A stretch of DNA of 64,000 nucleotides from Vagococcus salmoninarum. GTDB lineage: Bacteria > Bacillota > Bacilli > Lactobacillales > Vagococcaceae. The translations under genes were made by a program, and so were the position numbers. Each line of letters starts with the position of its first letter. The stretch's first letter is position 1. The stretch lies in NCBI RefSeq assembly GCF_003987495.1, contig NZ_NGJU01000011.1:50263-114262 (forward strand), written 5' to 3'. This document shows positions 34,913 to 43,204 of the stretch, piece after piece. The notes beneath the pieces are model-generated. The model ran no database searches. It had not been told where the DNA came from and saw nothing but the letters and a program-made list of their open reading frames with translations.

Positions 34913-35722
34913 TTAGCCTTTAACTAATTTTCCACGTAATTTATTTGATACAACTTCGACAATCAGAATCAGACCAACTAGGCCAATTAAAATCGAGCCA
35001 ACTTGATGCCAACGGTAAGAGTTCATGGCGAAAATTAATGGTGAACCAATTCCCCCTGCGCCAACTAAGCCTAAGATCGTTGCATCACGTAAGTTCATGT
35101 CGAAACGGTAAATCGTAATTGACGTAAAGTTAGCAATTAATTGGGGAATAATTCCGAAACGAATTTTTTCAAAAGTAGAACAGCCCATTGCTGACATTGC
35201 TTCTAAAATCCCAGTGTCAATATCTTCGATAATGTCGACATAGAGTTTAGAAACCATGCCGATTGATGTTAAGGACATCGTCATCACACCGGCAAAAGTT
35301 CCTGGACCAGTCACTCGGACAAACATCAAACCATAAACTAATGCTGGAACCGTTCTAATAACGATGACTAAGAAACGAGTAATCAAGTAGACTGGTTTCG
35401 GCACAACACTTGGTGCCATTAAGAACGCCACAGGAATTGATAAAATTGCTCCAAAGACTGTTCCAAGGAAGGCAATACAAATGGTCTCAAATAATAAGTA
35501 AAAGACCCCTTGATTCGTAAAATTCCATAATAAATCCATATCAGGTTGCAAAATACCTTTGATAATATTCACGGCTATCTTCCAACCACCATCATCAACG
35601 GCATTGAATTGAATTGCCGATAAAGACCAGACAAAGGCACCGAGAATAATCACGATCAAGGTTGCGTACTGAAGTTTTTTAGAGGGCTCTTGCCCTAATT
35701 GTGTTTCAATTGCTTGATTCAT
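34913..35722 (-). CDS. phnE: PhnE-type ABC transporter permease (second)
   Basis: A 269-residue permease with about six helices and the PhnE-type EAA loop (GILEAMSAMGCSTFEKIRFGIIPQL), followed by FDMNLRDATILGLVGAGGIG. It pairs with the upstream PhnE-like permease to form the channel. Two adjacent permease genes beside phnC and phnD are common in low-GC Gram-positives. The transported ligand (phosphonate, phosphite or a phosphate ester) cannot be decided; no C-P lyase or phosphonatase gene is nearby. It is followed by a cytoplasmic 5'-nucleotidase gene. Confidence 0.88.
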   Translation of the reverse strand: MNQAIETQLGQEPSKKLQYATLIVIILGAFVWSLSAIQFNAVDDGGWKIAVNIIKGILQPDMDLLWNFTNQGVFYLLFETICIAFLGTVFGAILSIPVAFLMAPSVVPKPVYLITRFLVIVIRTVPALVYGLMFVRVTGPGTFAGVMTMSLTSIGMVSKLYVDIIEDIDTGILEAMSAMGCSTFEKIRFGIIPQLIANFTSITIYRFDMNLRDATILGLVGAGGIGSPLIFAMNSYRWHQVGSILIGLVGLILIVEVVSNKLRGKLVKG

Positions 35723-35734
35723 TGTTAGTCTCCT

Positions 35735-36547
35735 TTACTGTAATTTCTTACGACAATATTCACTAAGTAACTCAATCATGGCTACAGTAACGATTAGCAC
35801 AACTAAAATCATACCAACGTTGTTGTACTCTCGCCAACCTAGTCGTTCATTTAAAATAATTCCTAAACCACCAGCACCAACGTAACCTAAGATTGAGGCA
35901 TAACGAAGATTACCTTCAAAGTTAAACAAGGAAGTTGATAAAAACGTTGGCATGATTTCTGGAATCACGGCATAACGAAAGGCTTGAAAACGAGTAAAGC
36001 CCATTGATTCTAAGGCTTCAAAGGTTGACATGTCCAATGATTCAATTTGCTCGTAAGTTAATTTACCAACATAAGCAACGGTGAATAAGAAGATTGCTAA
36101 CGTTCCTGCCATTGTTCCTAAACCGAAAACAAAGGTGGCAATTAACGCTGTTACAATTGTCGGTAACGTTCTAAGAATACTTAGAAACAGTTTGAAAAAA
36201 CCTGAGATAAACCGATTTTTTATTATATTAGCTGAGGCTAACAAGGCTAAAGGGACTGAGACTAAAGCACCCACGAGGGAACCAAGTAAAGACATCTTAA
36301 TCGTGTCAAAAAGTGGTTGCCAAACTCTACCGATGAATTCGAAATTTGGTGGGAACATTGCTTTTAATATGACAAAAAACTCATTGCCACGGGTAATTAA
36401 CGTCGTGAAATTAAATTTAGTGACTCGCATTGCTAATAAGGTAAATAAGAACACAATCAAAACAATGAGGGGCACGAAAGATGGTTTTTCAAGAACGGTT
36501 TTGCCATTAGGCAGTTGAATTTCTTTGCCTTTTAAGAATTTTTTCAT
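35735..36547 (-). CDS. phnE: PhnE-type ABC transporter permease (first)
   Basis: A 270-residue permease with a short cytoplasmic start, about six helices and the EAA loop TFEALESMGFTRFQAFRYAVIPEIM, followed by NFEGNLRYASILGYVGAGGLG. It is homologous to the next gene, 12 bases downstream, and is preceded 5 bases upstream by the ATPase gene. The tight spacing shows one operon, phnD-phnC-phnE-phnE-nucleotidase. Confidence 0.88.
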   Translation of the reverse strand: MKKFLKGKEIQLPNGKTVLEKPSFVPLIVLIVFLFTLLAMRVTKFNFTTLITRGNEFFVILKAMFPPNFEFIGRVWQPLFDTIKMSLLGSLVGALVSVPLALLASANIIKNRFISGFFKLFLSILRTLPTIVTALIATFVFGLGTMAGTLAIFLFTVAYVGKLTYEQIESLDMSTFEALESMGFTRFQAFRYAVIPEIMPTFLSTSLFNFEGNLRYASILGYVGAGGLGIILNERLGWREYNNVGMILVVLIVTVAMIELLSEYCRKKLQ

Positions 36548-36552
36548 GTTCT

Positions 36553-37308
36553 CTATCCTTTCTCAGTCTCTGCTTCTTTTAAATAAATATCATCTAAAAC
36601 AGCTTGGGTGACATTTTCTGATAGACCATCATAGACAATCTTACCTTTGCGAATTCCAATAACCCGATCAGCGTATTCCAGGGCTAAATCCACATGGTGA
36701 ATATTTATTAAGACTGAAATGTTCAGTTCTTGATTAATCCGTTTAAAGTCATCCATTACAACTTTAGCTGTTACCGGATCAAGGGCTGCCACTGGTTCAT
36801 CGGCTAAAATAATTTCTGGGTGTCTTGCTAACGTCCGAGCCAGGGCTACCCGTTGTTGTTGCCCACCTGATAATTGGTCAACTCGGGTAAAGGCTTTATC
36901 GAGAATACCAACATTATCTAAAGCTTCCAAACCAATAATTTTGGCTTCTTTAGGAAATATCCCTAATAATCGGCGCCACCAAGATAGTTCTGGGACTGAG
37001 GAAATCATCACATTTTTTAAAACTGTTGCCCGGGTAATTAAATTAAAAGACTGGAAAATCATCCCGATTTTTTTACGAAACTCACGAATTTCTTTACCTT
37101 TTAAGCTATTAACATCAGTGCCGTTAACTAGTAAGATTCCTTCATCAATGTCATGCATCCGGTTAATACAACGAATTAACGTCGATTTTCCAGCACCTGA
37201 TAAACCAATAATTGCGACGAATTCTCCTTGTTCGATTTCCAAATTAACATCTTCTAAAGCGATGTAACCATTAGGGTATTGTTTTTGGACATTTTCAAAT
37301 TTAATCAT
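36553..37308 (-). CDS. phnC: PhnC-type ABC transporter ATP-binding protein
   Basis: A 251-residue ATPase with Walker A GLSGAGKST (about residue 34), Q-loop FQSFNLITRATV, signature LSGGQQQRVALARTLA, Walker B IILADEPVAALDP and an H-loop in NIHHVDLALEYADR. The double histidine and the IKGKIVYDG end are typical for PhnC. It energises the two PhnE-like permeases. A stem-loop (37333-37355) separates it from the binding-protein gene, which probably lowers its expression relative to PhnD. Confidence 0.9.
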   Translation of the reverse strand: MIKFENVQKQYPNGYIALEDVNLEIEQGEFVAIIGLSGAGKSTLIRCINRMHDIDEGILLVNGTDVNSLKGKEIREFRKKIGMIFQSFNLITRATVLKNVMISSVPELSWWRRLLGIFPKEAKIIGLEALDNVGILDKAFTRVDQLSGGQQQRVALARTLARHPEIILADEPVAALDPVTAKVVMDDFKRINQELNISVLINIHHVDLALEYADRVIGIRKGKIVYDGLSENVTQAVLDDIYLKEAETEKG

Positions 37309-37332
37309 GTCTGTTCCTTTCCTAAAAATAAA

Positions 37333-37355
37333 CTGCGACTAGTAACTAGTCACAG
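37333..37355 (-). terminator. Stem-loop between phnD and phnC
   Basis: A near-palindrome CTGCGACTAG-TAA-CTAGTCACAG lies in the 82-base gap, without a strong T-run. It is probably an RNA stabiliser or weak attenuator behind the binding-protein gene. Confidence 0.5.
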
Positions 37356-37390
37356 CTTATCTTCACTTACATTTTCGTAATTATTTAAGA

Positions 37391-38437
37391 TTATTTTGCT
37401 AGTTCTTGGATTAGTTTTTGTGCTTGGCGTTCACTATCATAGTCTTCTGAAGTTGCTTTAACATAACCTTCATGACTATAGATGGCAATCACTTCTTTGC
37501 CTTTTTCACTTTCACCAATACTGATGAAGGCTTCTTGTAACGCTTTTTTCAATTTGTCATCCATTTGATCTGAGTTTTTACTAACTGAAATCGTGTCGTT
37601 AAAGACTGGTGGTGTTACGCCAATGACATCAGTTTCATCCCAAATACTTTCAGTCCGGTTGTATTCTTTGTTCCAGTTTTCAATGTAATCACGACGAGCG
37701 TCAGCATAAGCTAACACTACATCAACTTGACCAGCTGCTAAACGGGCAAAAGCACTACCGTATGAATCCGATTGTACAATATTTTTTAATTCAGATAAGT
37801 TTTTATCATAATTTTCTTGTAACCATAAGCTTGGGTAAATGTAGCCAGCTGGTGAAGATGAAGACATCACACTCCATGACGCGCTGTTTAACTCATCCCA
37901 AGTTAATTTTTCGCCAGCATTCACTTTTTTCGCTAAGGCTTGGCCTTTTGAAGAAGGTCCAGCAATTAATAAGGCACGATACGAACTTGCTTGTTTATCC
38001 GTTGGTTCTGTTGGTTTGTTATCGTTCCAGTCTTTCGCATCATCAGAATCTAAAGAAAGACCTGCACGAGTAGCTGTTAATAAAACTTCTGCCCCATCGT
38101 CATATAAAACAAATGTGCCACCAGGAATGAAGCCGACATCTAATGTCCCAGCTGATAATGACTCACCAACTGCTTCAAAGTTCGTTCCGACTGTAATATC
38201 AACATTTTTAATCGCATACCCTTGTTTGTCCATTTCTTCTATAATTAATTCTTTCAATGGTTCCGTTGCTGATACAATTTCTTCTGGATCTCTTGATGGT
38301 ACGAATCCAACTGATAATGTTTCGATCGCTACTTTGCCATCTTCGGTTTTATCTTTCCCAGCTTCCTTAGCACCACAAGCTGTCAATGTTGCTGCTAACC
38401 CTAAAACTGCAGCGTACTTAAATGCTTTTTTAAACAC
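37391..38437 (-). CDS. phnD: PhnD-type phosphonate/phosphite/phosphate-ester binding lipoprotein
   Basis: A 348-residue lipoprotein with lipobox LTACG near residue 20. The mature part has the PhnD-family pattern: LSVGFVPSRDPEEIVSATEPL, VGTNFEAVGESLSAGTLDVGFIPGGTFVL, SSPAGYIYPSLWLQEN and a helix-start IVQSDSYGSAFARLAAGQVDV. Related binding proteins hold phosphonates, phosphite, methylphosphonate or phosphate esters between two lobes. It is the first gene of the importer operon. Upstream, an extended -10 (TGA-TATACT, minus strand, near 38489-38494) is the likely promoter; no Pho box is recognised. Confidence 0.88.
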   Translation of the reverse strand: MFKKAFKYAAVLGLAATLTACGAKEAGKDKTEDGKVAIETLSVGFVPSRDPEEIVSATEPLKELIIEEMDKQGYAIKNVDITVGTNFEAVGESLSAGTLDVGFIPGGTFVLYDDGAEVLLTATRAGLSLDSDDAKDWNDNKPTEPTDKQASSYRALLIAGPSSKGQALAKKVNAGEKLTWDELNSASWSVMSSSSPAGYIYPSLWLQENYDKNLSELKNIVQSDSYGSAFARLAAGQVDVVLAYADARRDYIENWNKEYNRTESIWDETDVIGVTPPVFNDTISVSKNSDQMDDKLKKALQEAFISIGESEKGKEVIAIYSHEGYVKATSEDYDSERQAQKLIQELAK

Positions 38438-38780
38438 TTACTTGTCCCCCTTAAAAGACTCTCTTTTTTTATTTGTATTACTTATAAAGTATATCACTGA
38501 CTTTCAGAAGTTTCTATTGTTTACCCTTTTTAAAAAGTATTTTACGGGCTTTTTACATTTATTTTACTAGTAGTTCGTTTAAGTGTTCTTTTATTATAAG
38601 GTCCTCATTTAAGATTAATCGAATTACCATTTCAACTAGTAATTACCGGCTTTATCTTGCTGTAAAAGATTTAATAAAAAACAACACGAAAACTTTTTAT
38701 GCGAATATTCAACTATTATTTGCATTTTTATACTTTATTGTGTATAGTTATCAACATAAATGAATAAAGGAGCTGACAAA
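38438..38780. other. Divergent intergenic region phnD/oppA
   Basis: About 340 AT-rich bases between divergent operons. It holds an extended -10 for phnD near 38490 and the oppA-type promoter at 38720-38748. No riboswitch or long repeat is recognised in the middle part. Confidence 0.6.
38720..38748 (+). promoter_or_regulatory. Promoter of the OppA-PepV operon
   Basis: TTGCAT (38720-38725) and TATAGT (38743-38748) are 17 bases apart, about 33 bases before the start codon. Confidence 0.75.
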
Positions 38781-40412
38781 ATGAATAAAAAACCACTAGT
38801 TTCAATCCTTTTCTTAGGATTGTTAATGAGCCTAACGGCCTGTTCAACAAAAGATAACAAAATTGAGGCCGGTAGTGTCCGCGAAGTCGGAATTAGTTTA
38901 GATGCCGAACTTTCCACTGGCGATCCAGCCTTATCACAAGATTCTGTCAGCAATGAAATGTTAAATCAAGTTATGGAAGGCTTGTTACGTTTAGATAATC
39001 AAGGTGAGTTGTCACCTGCCATGGCAACTGCCTTACCAGAAGTTAGTTCTGACGGCTTAACTTATACTTTCAAGCTGAACAAGGAAGCCCTCTGGTCTGA
39101 TGGCAGTCAAGTCACAGCTGATGATTTTGTCTTTGCTTGGCAACGGGTAGCCGATCCAATAACTGCTTCAAACTACGCAAACTTAATGTATTACGTCAAA
39201 AATGGCGAAGCTATTAATTTGGAAAATGCCGACCCTAAAAGTTTAGGGGTTAAAGCCATTGATGCTGAAACCTTAGAAGTCACTTTAGCTGAACCAACGA
39301 CTTACTTTCTCTCACTATTAACTAGTTCAACCTTCTTCCCACTGAAAGAAGCTTATTTAAAAGAACAAGGGACTGATTTTGCGATGACTAGTGACAGTAT
39401 GCTTTACAACGGGCCTTTTACTTTAACTGGCTGGGATGGGACTAACTCCCAATGGGTTTATCAAAAGAATCCTGATTATTGGGATGCCGAATCTGTGAAC
39501 ATCGACATCATCAACAACCAAGTCATTAAAGAAATTCATACCGGCTTTAACTTATATCAAAACGATGAATTGGCTAAAATAAACTTAACTGGGGAATATG
39601 CTCAACAAAATGCTAGCAACCCTGATTTAGTTTCTGAATTAGATGCTCGTTCAACCTATTTAGAAATCGACCATGTTAACCATCCGGCGTTAAAAAATAA
39701 AAAATTACGTCAAGCCATCGCCTTATCTCTTTCCAATGAAGAGATTGCTGATAATATTATTCAAGACGGTTCAAAAGCCTTACATGGCTTAATTCCAACT
39801 GGCTTAATGAGCAATCCAACTTCTAAAGTTGATTTTCGGGAAGACACTGGTAATTACTTAGCCCCTGATTTAGCTAAAGCTCAAAGCTTATGCGAAGAAG
39901 CCCAAAAGGAACTGAAAATGACTGAGCTTGACTTAGAAATTCTCATTGATGACGATGATACGACTAAAAAAGTCGCTGAAGCAATGCAAGCTAGCTTGGA
40001 AACTAATTTACCAGGCCTTAAATTAACATTAAAACGGGTACCGAAAAAACTCAGAGTTGAACTAGGCGACAAAGGCGAATTCGATTTGCTCTTATCTGGT
40101 TGGGGAGCTGATAAGCTTGATGGCACAGCCTTTTTAGATTTATTCACAACTGATTCCAGCTTTAATAGTGGCTCTTTTAGTAATCTTGAGTATGATGCCT
40201 TACTAGAAAAGATTCATACGACTTGGACTAATGATCCTCAAGCTCGGTATGAGGCCATGGTGGCAGCTGAAAAAATCTTATTAGATGAAGTTGGCATCGT
40301 TCCTTTATATCAAAAATCACAAACATCTCTGATTAAACCTTACTTAAAAGGCTTAGTTAATTACCCAGTTGGCGCAGTCAACTACAAATACGTAACTTTG
40401 GAGGAAAAATAA
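38781..40412 (+). CDS. OppA-type peptide ABC transporter substrate-binding lipoprotein
   Basis: A 543-residue extracellular solute-binding protein (family 5) with lipobox LTACS near residue 20. Family marks include the ALSQDSVSNEMLNQVMEGLLRL opening, PALSQ, LTYTFKLNKEALWSDGSQVTADDFVFAWQR and KNPDYWDA. It would bind short peptides outside the cell and pass them to an Opp or Dpp permease complex, which is not encoded in this window. The ATG at 38781 is chosen for its AAAGGAG site; an upstream in-frame ATG at 38760 has none. PepV follows without a gap, so peptide capture and dipeptide breakdown are co-expressed. Confidence 0.9.
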   Translation: MNKKPLVSILFLGLLMSLTACSTKDNKIEAGSVREVGISLDAELSTGDPALSQDSVSNEMLNQVMEGLLRLDNQGELSPAMATALPEVSSDGLTYTFKLNKEALWSDGSQVTADDFVFAWQRVADPITASNYANLMYYVKNGEAINLENADPKSLGVKAIDAETLEVTLAEPTTYFLSLLTSSTFFPLKEAYLKEQGTDFAMTSDSMLYNGPFTLTGWDGTNSQWVYQKNPDYWDAESVNIDIINNQVIKEIHTGFNLYQNDELAKINLTGEYAQQNASNPDLVSELDARSTYLEIDHVNHPALKNKKLRQAIALSLSNEEIADNIIQDGSKALHGLIPTGLMSNPTSKVDFREDTGNYLAPDLAKAQSLCEEAQKELKMTELDLEILIDDDDTTKKVAEAMQASLETNLPGLKLTLKRVPKKLRVELGDKGEFDLLLSGWGADKLDGTAFLDLFTTDSSFNSGSFSNLEYDALLEKIHTTWTNDPQARYEAMVAAEKILLDEVGIVPLYQKSQTSLIKPYLKGLVNYPVGAVNYKYVTLEEK

Positions 40413-41777
40413 ATGCTGACTGACTTAACCGATTTACAAAAGAAAGACTGTCTTAGCTTTGCCCAAGATTTAATTAGTTACCTTTCTGTTTGCCAGACTC
40501 CCACTGACAAAAAAACCCCCTTCGGTCAGGGGATTCAAGACTGTTTAGAATTTGCATTAAATTATTGTCAAGAACTTGGAATGACAACTTACCTCGACCC
40601 AGCTGGTTATTACGGTTATGCCGATTATGGTCAAGGGGAAGAGTTAATCGGAATTATTGGTCATTTAGACGTTGTTCCCGCTGGGGATTTAAGTCTGTGG
40701 CAAACACCTGCTTTTGAAGGGACAGTCATTGATGGCAAGCTCTTCGGTCGTGGCTCTGGGGATGACAAAGGTCCAACGGCTGCTTCTCTTCACGGTTTAA
40801 AATACTTAATAGCCGAAGACGTTCCTTTTAAAAAGCGCGTTCGCTATATTTTTAGTACTGACGAAGAAAGCATGTTCCGTTGTATGAAAGCTTATAACGA
40901 AAAAGAAGAACAACCAACTGCCACCTTAGTTCCGGATGGGCGCTTCCCTTTTACTTATGGTGAAAAAGGTCTAGCCAATTTTAAATTAACTGGACCTGGC
41001 ATGAAAGACTGGTCTGTCACAGCTGGCGATGCCTTTAACGTTGTTCCCAGTTTAGCTACTTATACTGGCCCTAATTTAACAAACTTAATGACCACTTTGA
41101 CTGAAAACAAACAGGAATTCAGTCAATTGTCAGCTGAGTCACTGTCACTTCATGGCACCGCTTGCCATGCTAGTATCAACCATCTTGGTAATAATGCGTT
41201 ATCTCAACTAGCAGTTGCTGTCAATCAGCAGAGTAAGCACCCTTTATTAAGTTTTATCGCTAATGAAGTCGGCCTTGATCCCCATGCCACCTCTTTGCTA
41301 GGTGAAGTCGAAGATGAGATCTCAGGTAAAATCGCCTTTAACTTCGGTAAACTAGTCATTAATGAAGCTAGTAGTGAACTGTGGATCGATTGTCGCTATC
41401 CCTTTGCGGCTGACTATCAAGAGATTAAAGCAGCCGTTGAAAAAACCAGCCAGCTCTACGGCTTATCCTTTGAAGTCTATGATCAATGGGATGGGGCCAT
41501 TGTGCCTTTAGACTCGCCCTTCTTAACAACAGTTTTAAAGACTTATCAAGACTTAACAGGTGATTTCACTGAACCAGGTGTCACGACTGGTGCCACTTTA
41601 GCCCGAACATTACCAAATGCCATTGCTTTTGGGACAGGAAGTTCTAGCTCAAAAAACGGCACTGCTCACCAAGCTAATGAATATGTCTTAGTTGAGGAAC
41701 TTTATACTGGATTAAAAATTTATGCAAATGTTCTAGAAAAGTTAGTCACGATGGACGACTCCTTAACCCTGAATTAA
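40413..41777 (+). CDS. pepV: M20-family dipeptidase PepV
   Basis: A 454-residue cytoplasmic metallopeptidase of the PepV type. Visible parts are [19 protein letters not shown] (zinc His and bridging Asp), [38 protein letters not shown] (catalytic Glu pair), the lid domain, and [20 protein letters not shown] with a late zinc histidine. PepV is a monomeric dipeptidase that releases amino acids from dipeptides, prominent in lactic acid bacteria. The ATG follows the oppA stop directly, with GGAGGA inside the end of oppA. A terminator follows at once. Confidence 0.93.
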   Translation: MLTDLTDLQKKDCLSFAQDLISYLSVCQTPTDKKTPFGQGIQDCLEFALNYCQELGMTTYLDPAGYYGYADYGQGEELIGIIGHLDVVPAGDLSLWQTPAFEGTVIDGKLFGRGSGDDKGPTAASLHGLKYLIAEDVPFKKRVRYIFSTDEESMFRCMKAYNEKEEQPTATLVPDGRFPFTYGEKGLANFKLTGPGMKDWSVTAGDAFNVVPSLATYTGPNLTNLMTTLTENKQEFSQLSAESLSLHGTACHASINHLGNNALSQLAVAVNQQSKHPLLSFIANEVGLDPHATSLLGEVEDEISGKIAFNFGKLVINEASSELWIDCRYPFAADYQEIKAAVEKTSQLYGLSFEVYDQWDGAIVPLDSPFLTTVLKTYQDLTGDFTEPGVTTGATLARTLPNAIAFGTGSSSSKNGTAHQANEYVLVEELYTGLKIYANVLEKLVTMDDSLTLN

Positions 41778-41795
41778 TCAGGGTTTTCTTTTGCT
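41764..41795 (+). terminator. Terminator of the OppA-PepV operon
   Basis: AACCCTGA pairs with TCAGGGTT around ATTAA, followed by TTCTTTT, overlapping the end of pepV. Confidence 0.88.
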
Positions 41796-41843
41796 TCACA
41801 AAGCATTCTCTCATAACTTTCTCACCAAAATTTAAATTAACTG

Positions 41844-41872
41844 TTGACTTCTCTCATAATTAACTTTATGAT
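41844..41872 (+). promoter_or_regulatory. Promoter of the branched-chain amino acid attenuator operon
   Basis: TTGACT (41844-41849) and TATGAT (41867-41872) are 17 bases apart. Transcription would start near 41879, about 25 bases before the leader peptide. Confidence 0.85.
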
Positions 41873-41903
41873 AGGTTAACGATAAAAAAAGGAGGCATAC
41901 AAG

Positions 41904-42008
41904 ATGAATACCATGACTAATTCACAGCAAACAACATGCACTGCAATCATTCATAACCTAAGTCTTGTTATGTCTCAAACTGCTAACGTCGTCTTATTAA
42001 TTATTTAA
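41904..42008 (+). CDS. Leader peptide with Val-Val-Leu-Leu-Ile-Ile, attenuator of the ilvE operon
   Basis: This 34-codon reading frame has a near-perfect AAAGGAGG ribosome site and ends with six consecutive branched-chain codons (GTC GTC TTA TTA ATT ATT) directly before TAA. Earlier residues are also rich in Ile, Leu and Val (AIIHNLSLV). It is the pattern of ribosome-stalling leader peptides known from the ilv and leu operons of enterobacteria and from Lactococcus. The critical codons lie in an RNA segment that can pair with the antiterminator, and a terminator follows at 42087-42121. The downstream genes include ilvE. I consider it a real regulatory gene; the peptide itself probably has no other function. 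Confidence 0.88.
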   Translation: MNTMTNSQQTTCTAIIHNLSLVMSQTANVVLLII

Positions 42009-42121
42009 CTCAGGATTTTTACTTAACTAAGTAAAGTCCTGTTTTCTGTTAGATAAAATGGGACGATACGTGATAGATTTTCTTCTAAACGCCGACCCAT
42101 TACTAATGAGTCGGCGTTTTT
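41988..42121 (+). promoter_or_regulatory. Transcription attenuator with alternative pairings
   Basis: Four segments can be read. Segment 1 (41989-41995, TCGTCTT) covers the Val/Leu codons and can pair with segment 2 (GGGACGA, 42060-42066). Segment 2 extended (AATGGGACG, 42057-42065) can pair with segment 3 (CGACCCATT, 42093-42101, one mismatch). Segment 3 with its left neighbour pairs with segment 4 to make the terminator. A separate hairpin (42011-42041) directly follows the leader stop codon and may pause polymerase. Stalling at scarce Val, Leu or Ile would free segment 2 and prevent termination. Confidence 0.8.
42087..42121 (+). terminator. Attenuator terminator
   Basis: AAACGCCGAC pairs with GTCGGCGTTT, with a further CATTA/TAATG pairing in the loop, followed by TTTTT. 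It lies 36 bases before the EIIC-like gene. Confidence 0.92.
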
Positions 42122-42157
42122 AGTGTTATCGAAACTAAAGAGAAAGAAGGAAAATGA

Positions 42158-43183
42158 ATGAATAAGTTTGGAGCGTATTTTAAGGAGAACATGTTTAAAG
42201 TGTCATCTGGAATTGCTAATGCCGTATTTCTGACTGTTGGTGTTGGTTTCTTATTAGCCACAATGGGAGATATGTTAAATATAGAAATATTAGTCACTAT
42301 CGGCAATATTTCACGAGTCCTTCTCTGTCCAGCCTTAGGTGCTGGGATTGCTTTAATGTTAGGTGCTAACTCCTTAACAGTCTTTAGTGCTATGGTGGCG
42401 GCAACCTTAGGCGGCGGAGCGATCTCCGCTGTGGCTGAAGGTGGCTTTACGATTATCGGTGGGGAACCCATTGGCGCTTTACTAGCTGGCGTCATCGCAA
42501 CTTGGGTTGGCAAAAAAGTGACCGGTAAAACAGTTCTCGATATGTTAGCTGTGCCAGTCTCAAGCTTATTAGTCGGTGGGATTGCTGGGGTTTACTTAGC
42601 TAAAATCATGACACCACTTTTAACAACAATCAGTGCCTTTATCTCCAGTGCCGTAAGTGGCAGTCCGATTATTGGTTCAATGGTCTTAGCTGTTGTTTGG
42701 GGCTTACTGCTAATGTCACCAGCCTCTTCGGCTGCTTTAGCAGTTGCTCTAGCCCTTGACCCAATGTCGAATGGTGCTATGTTAATCGGGACTACTGCTC
42801 AATACTTTGCTTATTCCGTCGTTTCTGCTAAAGAAAATGATTTAGGCGGCTACTTAGCCCAAGCCATTTGCACCCCGAAAGTCCAATTACCGAATATCAT
42901 TAAGAATCCTCGGATCTTGATAGGGCCGACTTTAGCTTCAGCTATCTGTGCCCCGATTGCGACTGTTTTATTTAATTTTACAACGATTCCCGCTATGGGC
43001 GGTATCGGTTTTTGTTCTTTCGTCGCCCCACTCTTCATTATTAATAACAATGGCTTTGGGATGTTAGCTGTGTACTTATTATGTGGGGCAGTCTTACCAA
43101 TTTTCATTACTTTAGGAGTCAATAAGTTCTTAATTGCTAAAGATAAATTAGTCGTTGGCGATATGACTTTAGTTGTAAACTAA
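42158..43183 (+). CDS. Orphan PTS-EIIC-like (PTS_EIIC_2 type) membrane protein
   Basis: A 341-residue, very hydrophobic protein with about nine or ten membrane helices and many Gly/Ala-rich segments. It resembles the PTS_EIIC_2 family, a branch of PTS membrane subunits of unknown function; I see no EIIA or EIIB domain and no such genes nearby, so sugar phosphorylation is unlikely. It has an AGAAGGAAA site and lies between a Val/Leu/Ile attenuator and ilvE (21 bases on). This context suggests transport or sensing of branched-chain amino acids or their keto acids. That is inference from operon and regulation, not from the sequence family. Confidence 0.75.
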   Translation: MNKFGAYFKENMFKVSSGIANAVFLTVGVGFLLATMGDMLNIEILVTIGNISRVLLCPALGAGIALMLGANSLTVFSAMVAATLGGGAISAVAEGGFTIIGGEPIGALLAGVIATWVGKKVTGKTVLDMLAVPVSSLLVGGIAGVYLAKIMTPLLTTISAFISSAVSGSPIIGSMVLAVVWGLLLMSPASSAALAVALALDPMSNGAMLIGTTAQYFAYSVVSAKENDLGGYLAQAICTPKVQLPNIIKNPRILIGPTLASAICAPIATVLFNFTTIPAMGGIGFCSFVAPLFIINNNGFGMLAVYLLCGAVLPIFITLGVNKFLIAKDKLVVGDMTLVVN

Positions 43184-43204
43184 TCAAGGAGTGTGACGTA
43201 TTAA

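Noticed and set aside
36081-36518. 145-codon plus-strand frame opposite the first phnE gene
   Set aside because: It is a shadow of a permease gene; its translation is unlike any protein and no ribosome site precedes it.
34913-36547. Phosphonate breakdown locus
   Set aside because: The permeases are PhnE-like, but there is no C-P lyase, phosphonatase or phosphite dehydrogenase gene in the region.
38016-38570. 184-codon plus-strand frame opposite phnD
   Set aside because: It is antisense to a clear lipoprotein gene, with low-complexity composition and no start signals.
42011-42041. Hairpin after the leader peptide as the main terminator
   Set aside because: It is followed by TTTTCTG only and contains a bulge; the stronger GC-rich stem at 42087-42121 is the better terminator, so this one is read as a pause hairpin.
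42103-42513. 136-codon minus-strand frame opposite the EIIC-like gene
   Set aside because: It is a Pro/Ala/Lys-rich shadow of hydrophobic codons, and it would begin inside a gene and end in the attenuator terminator.
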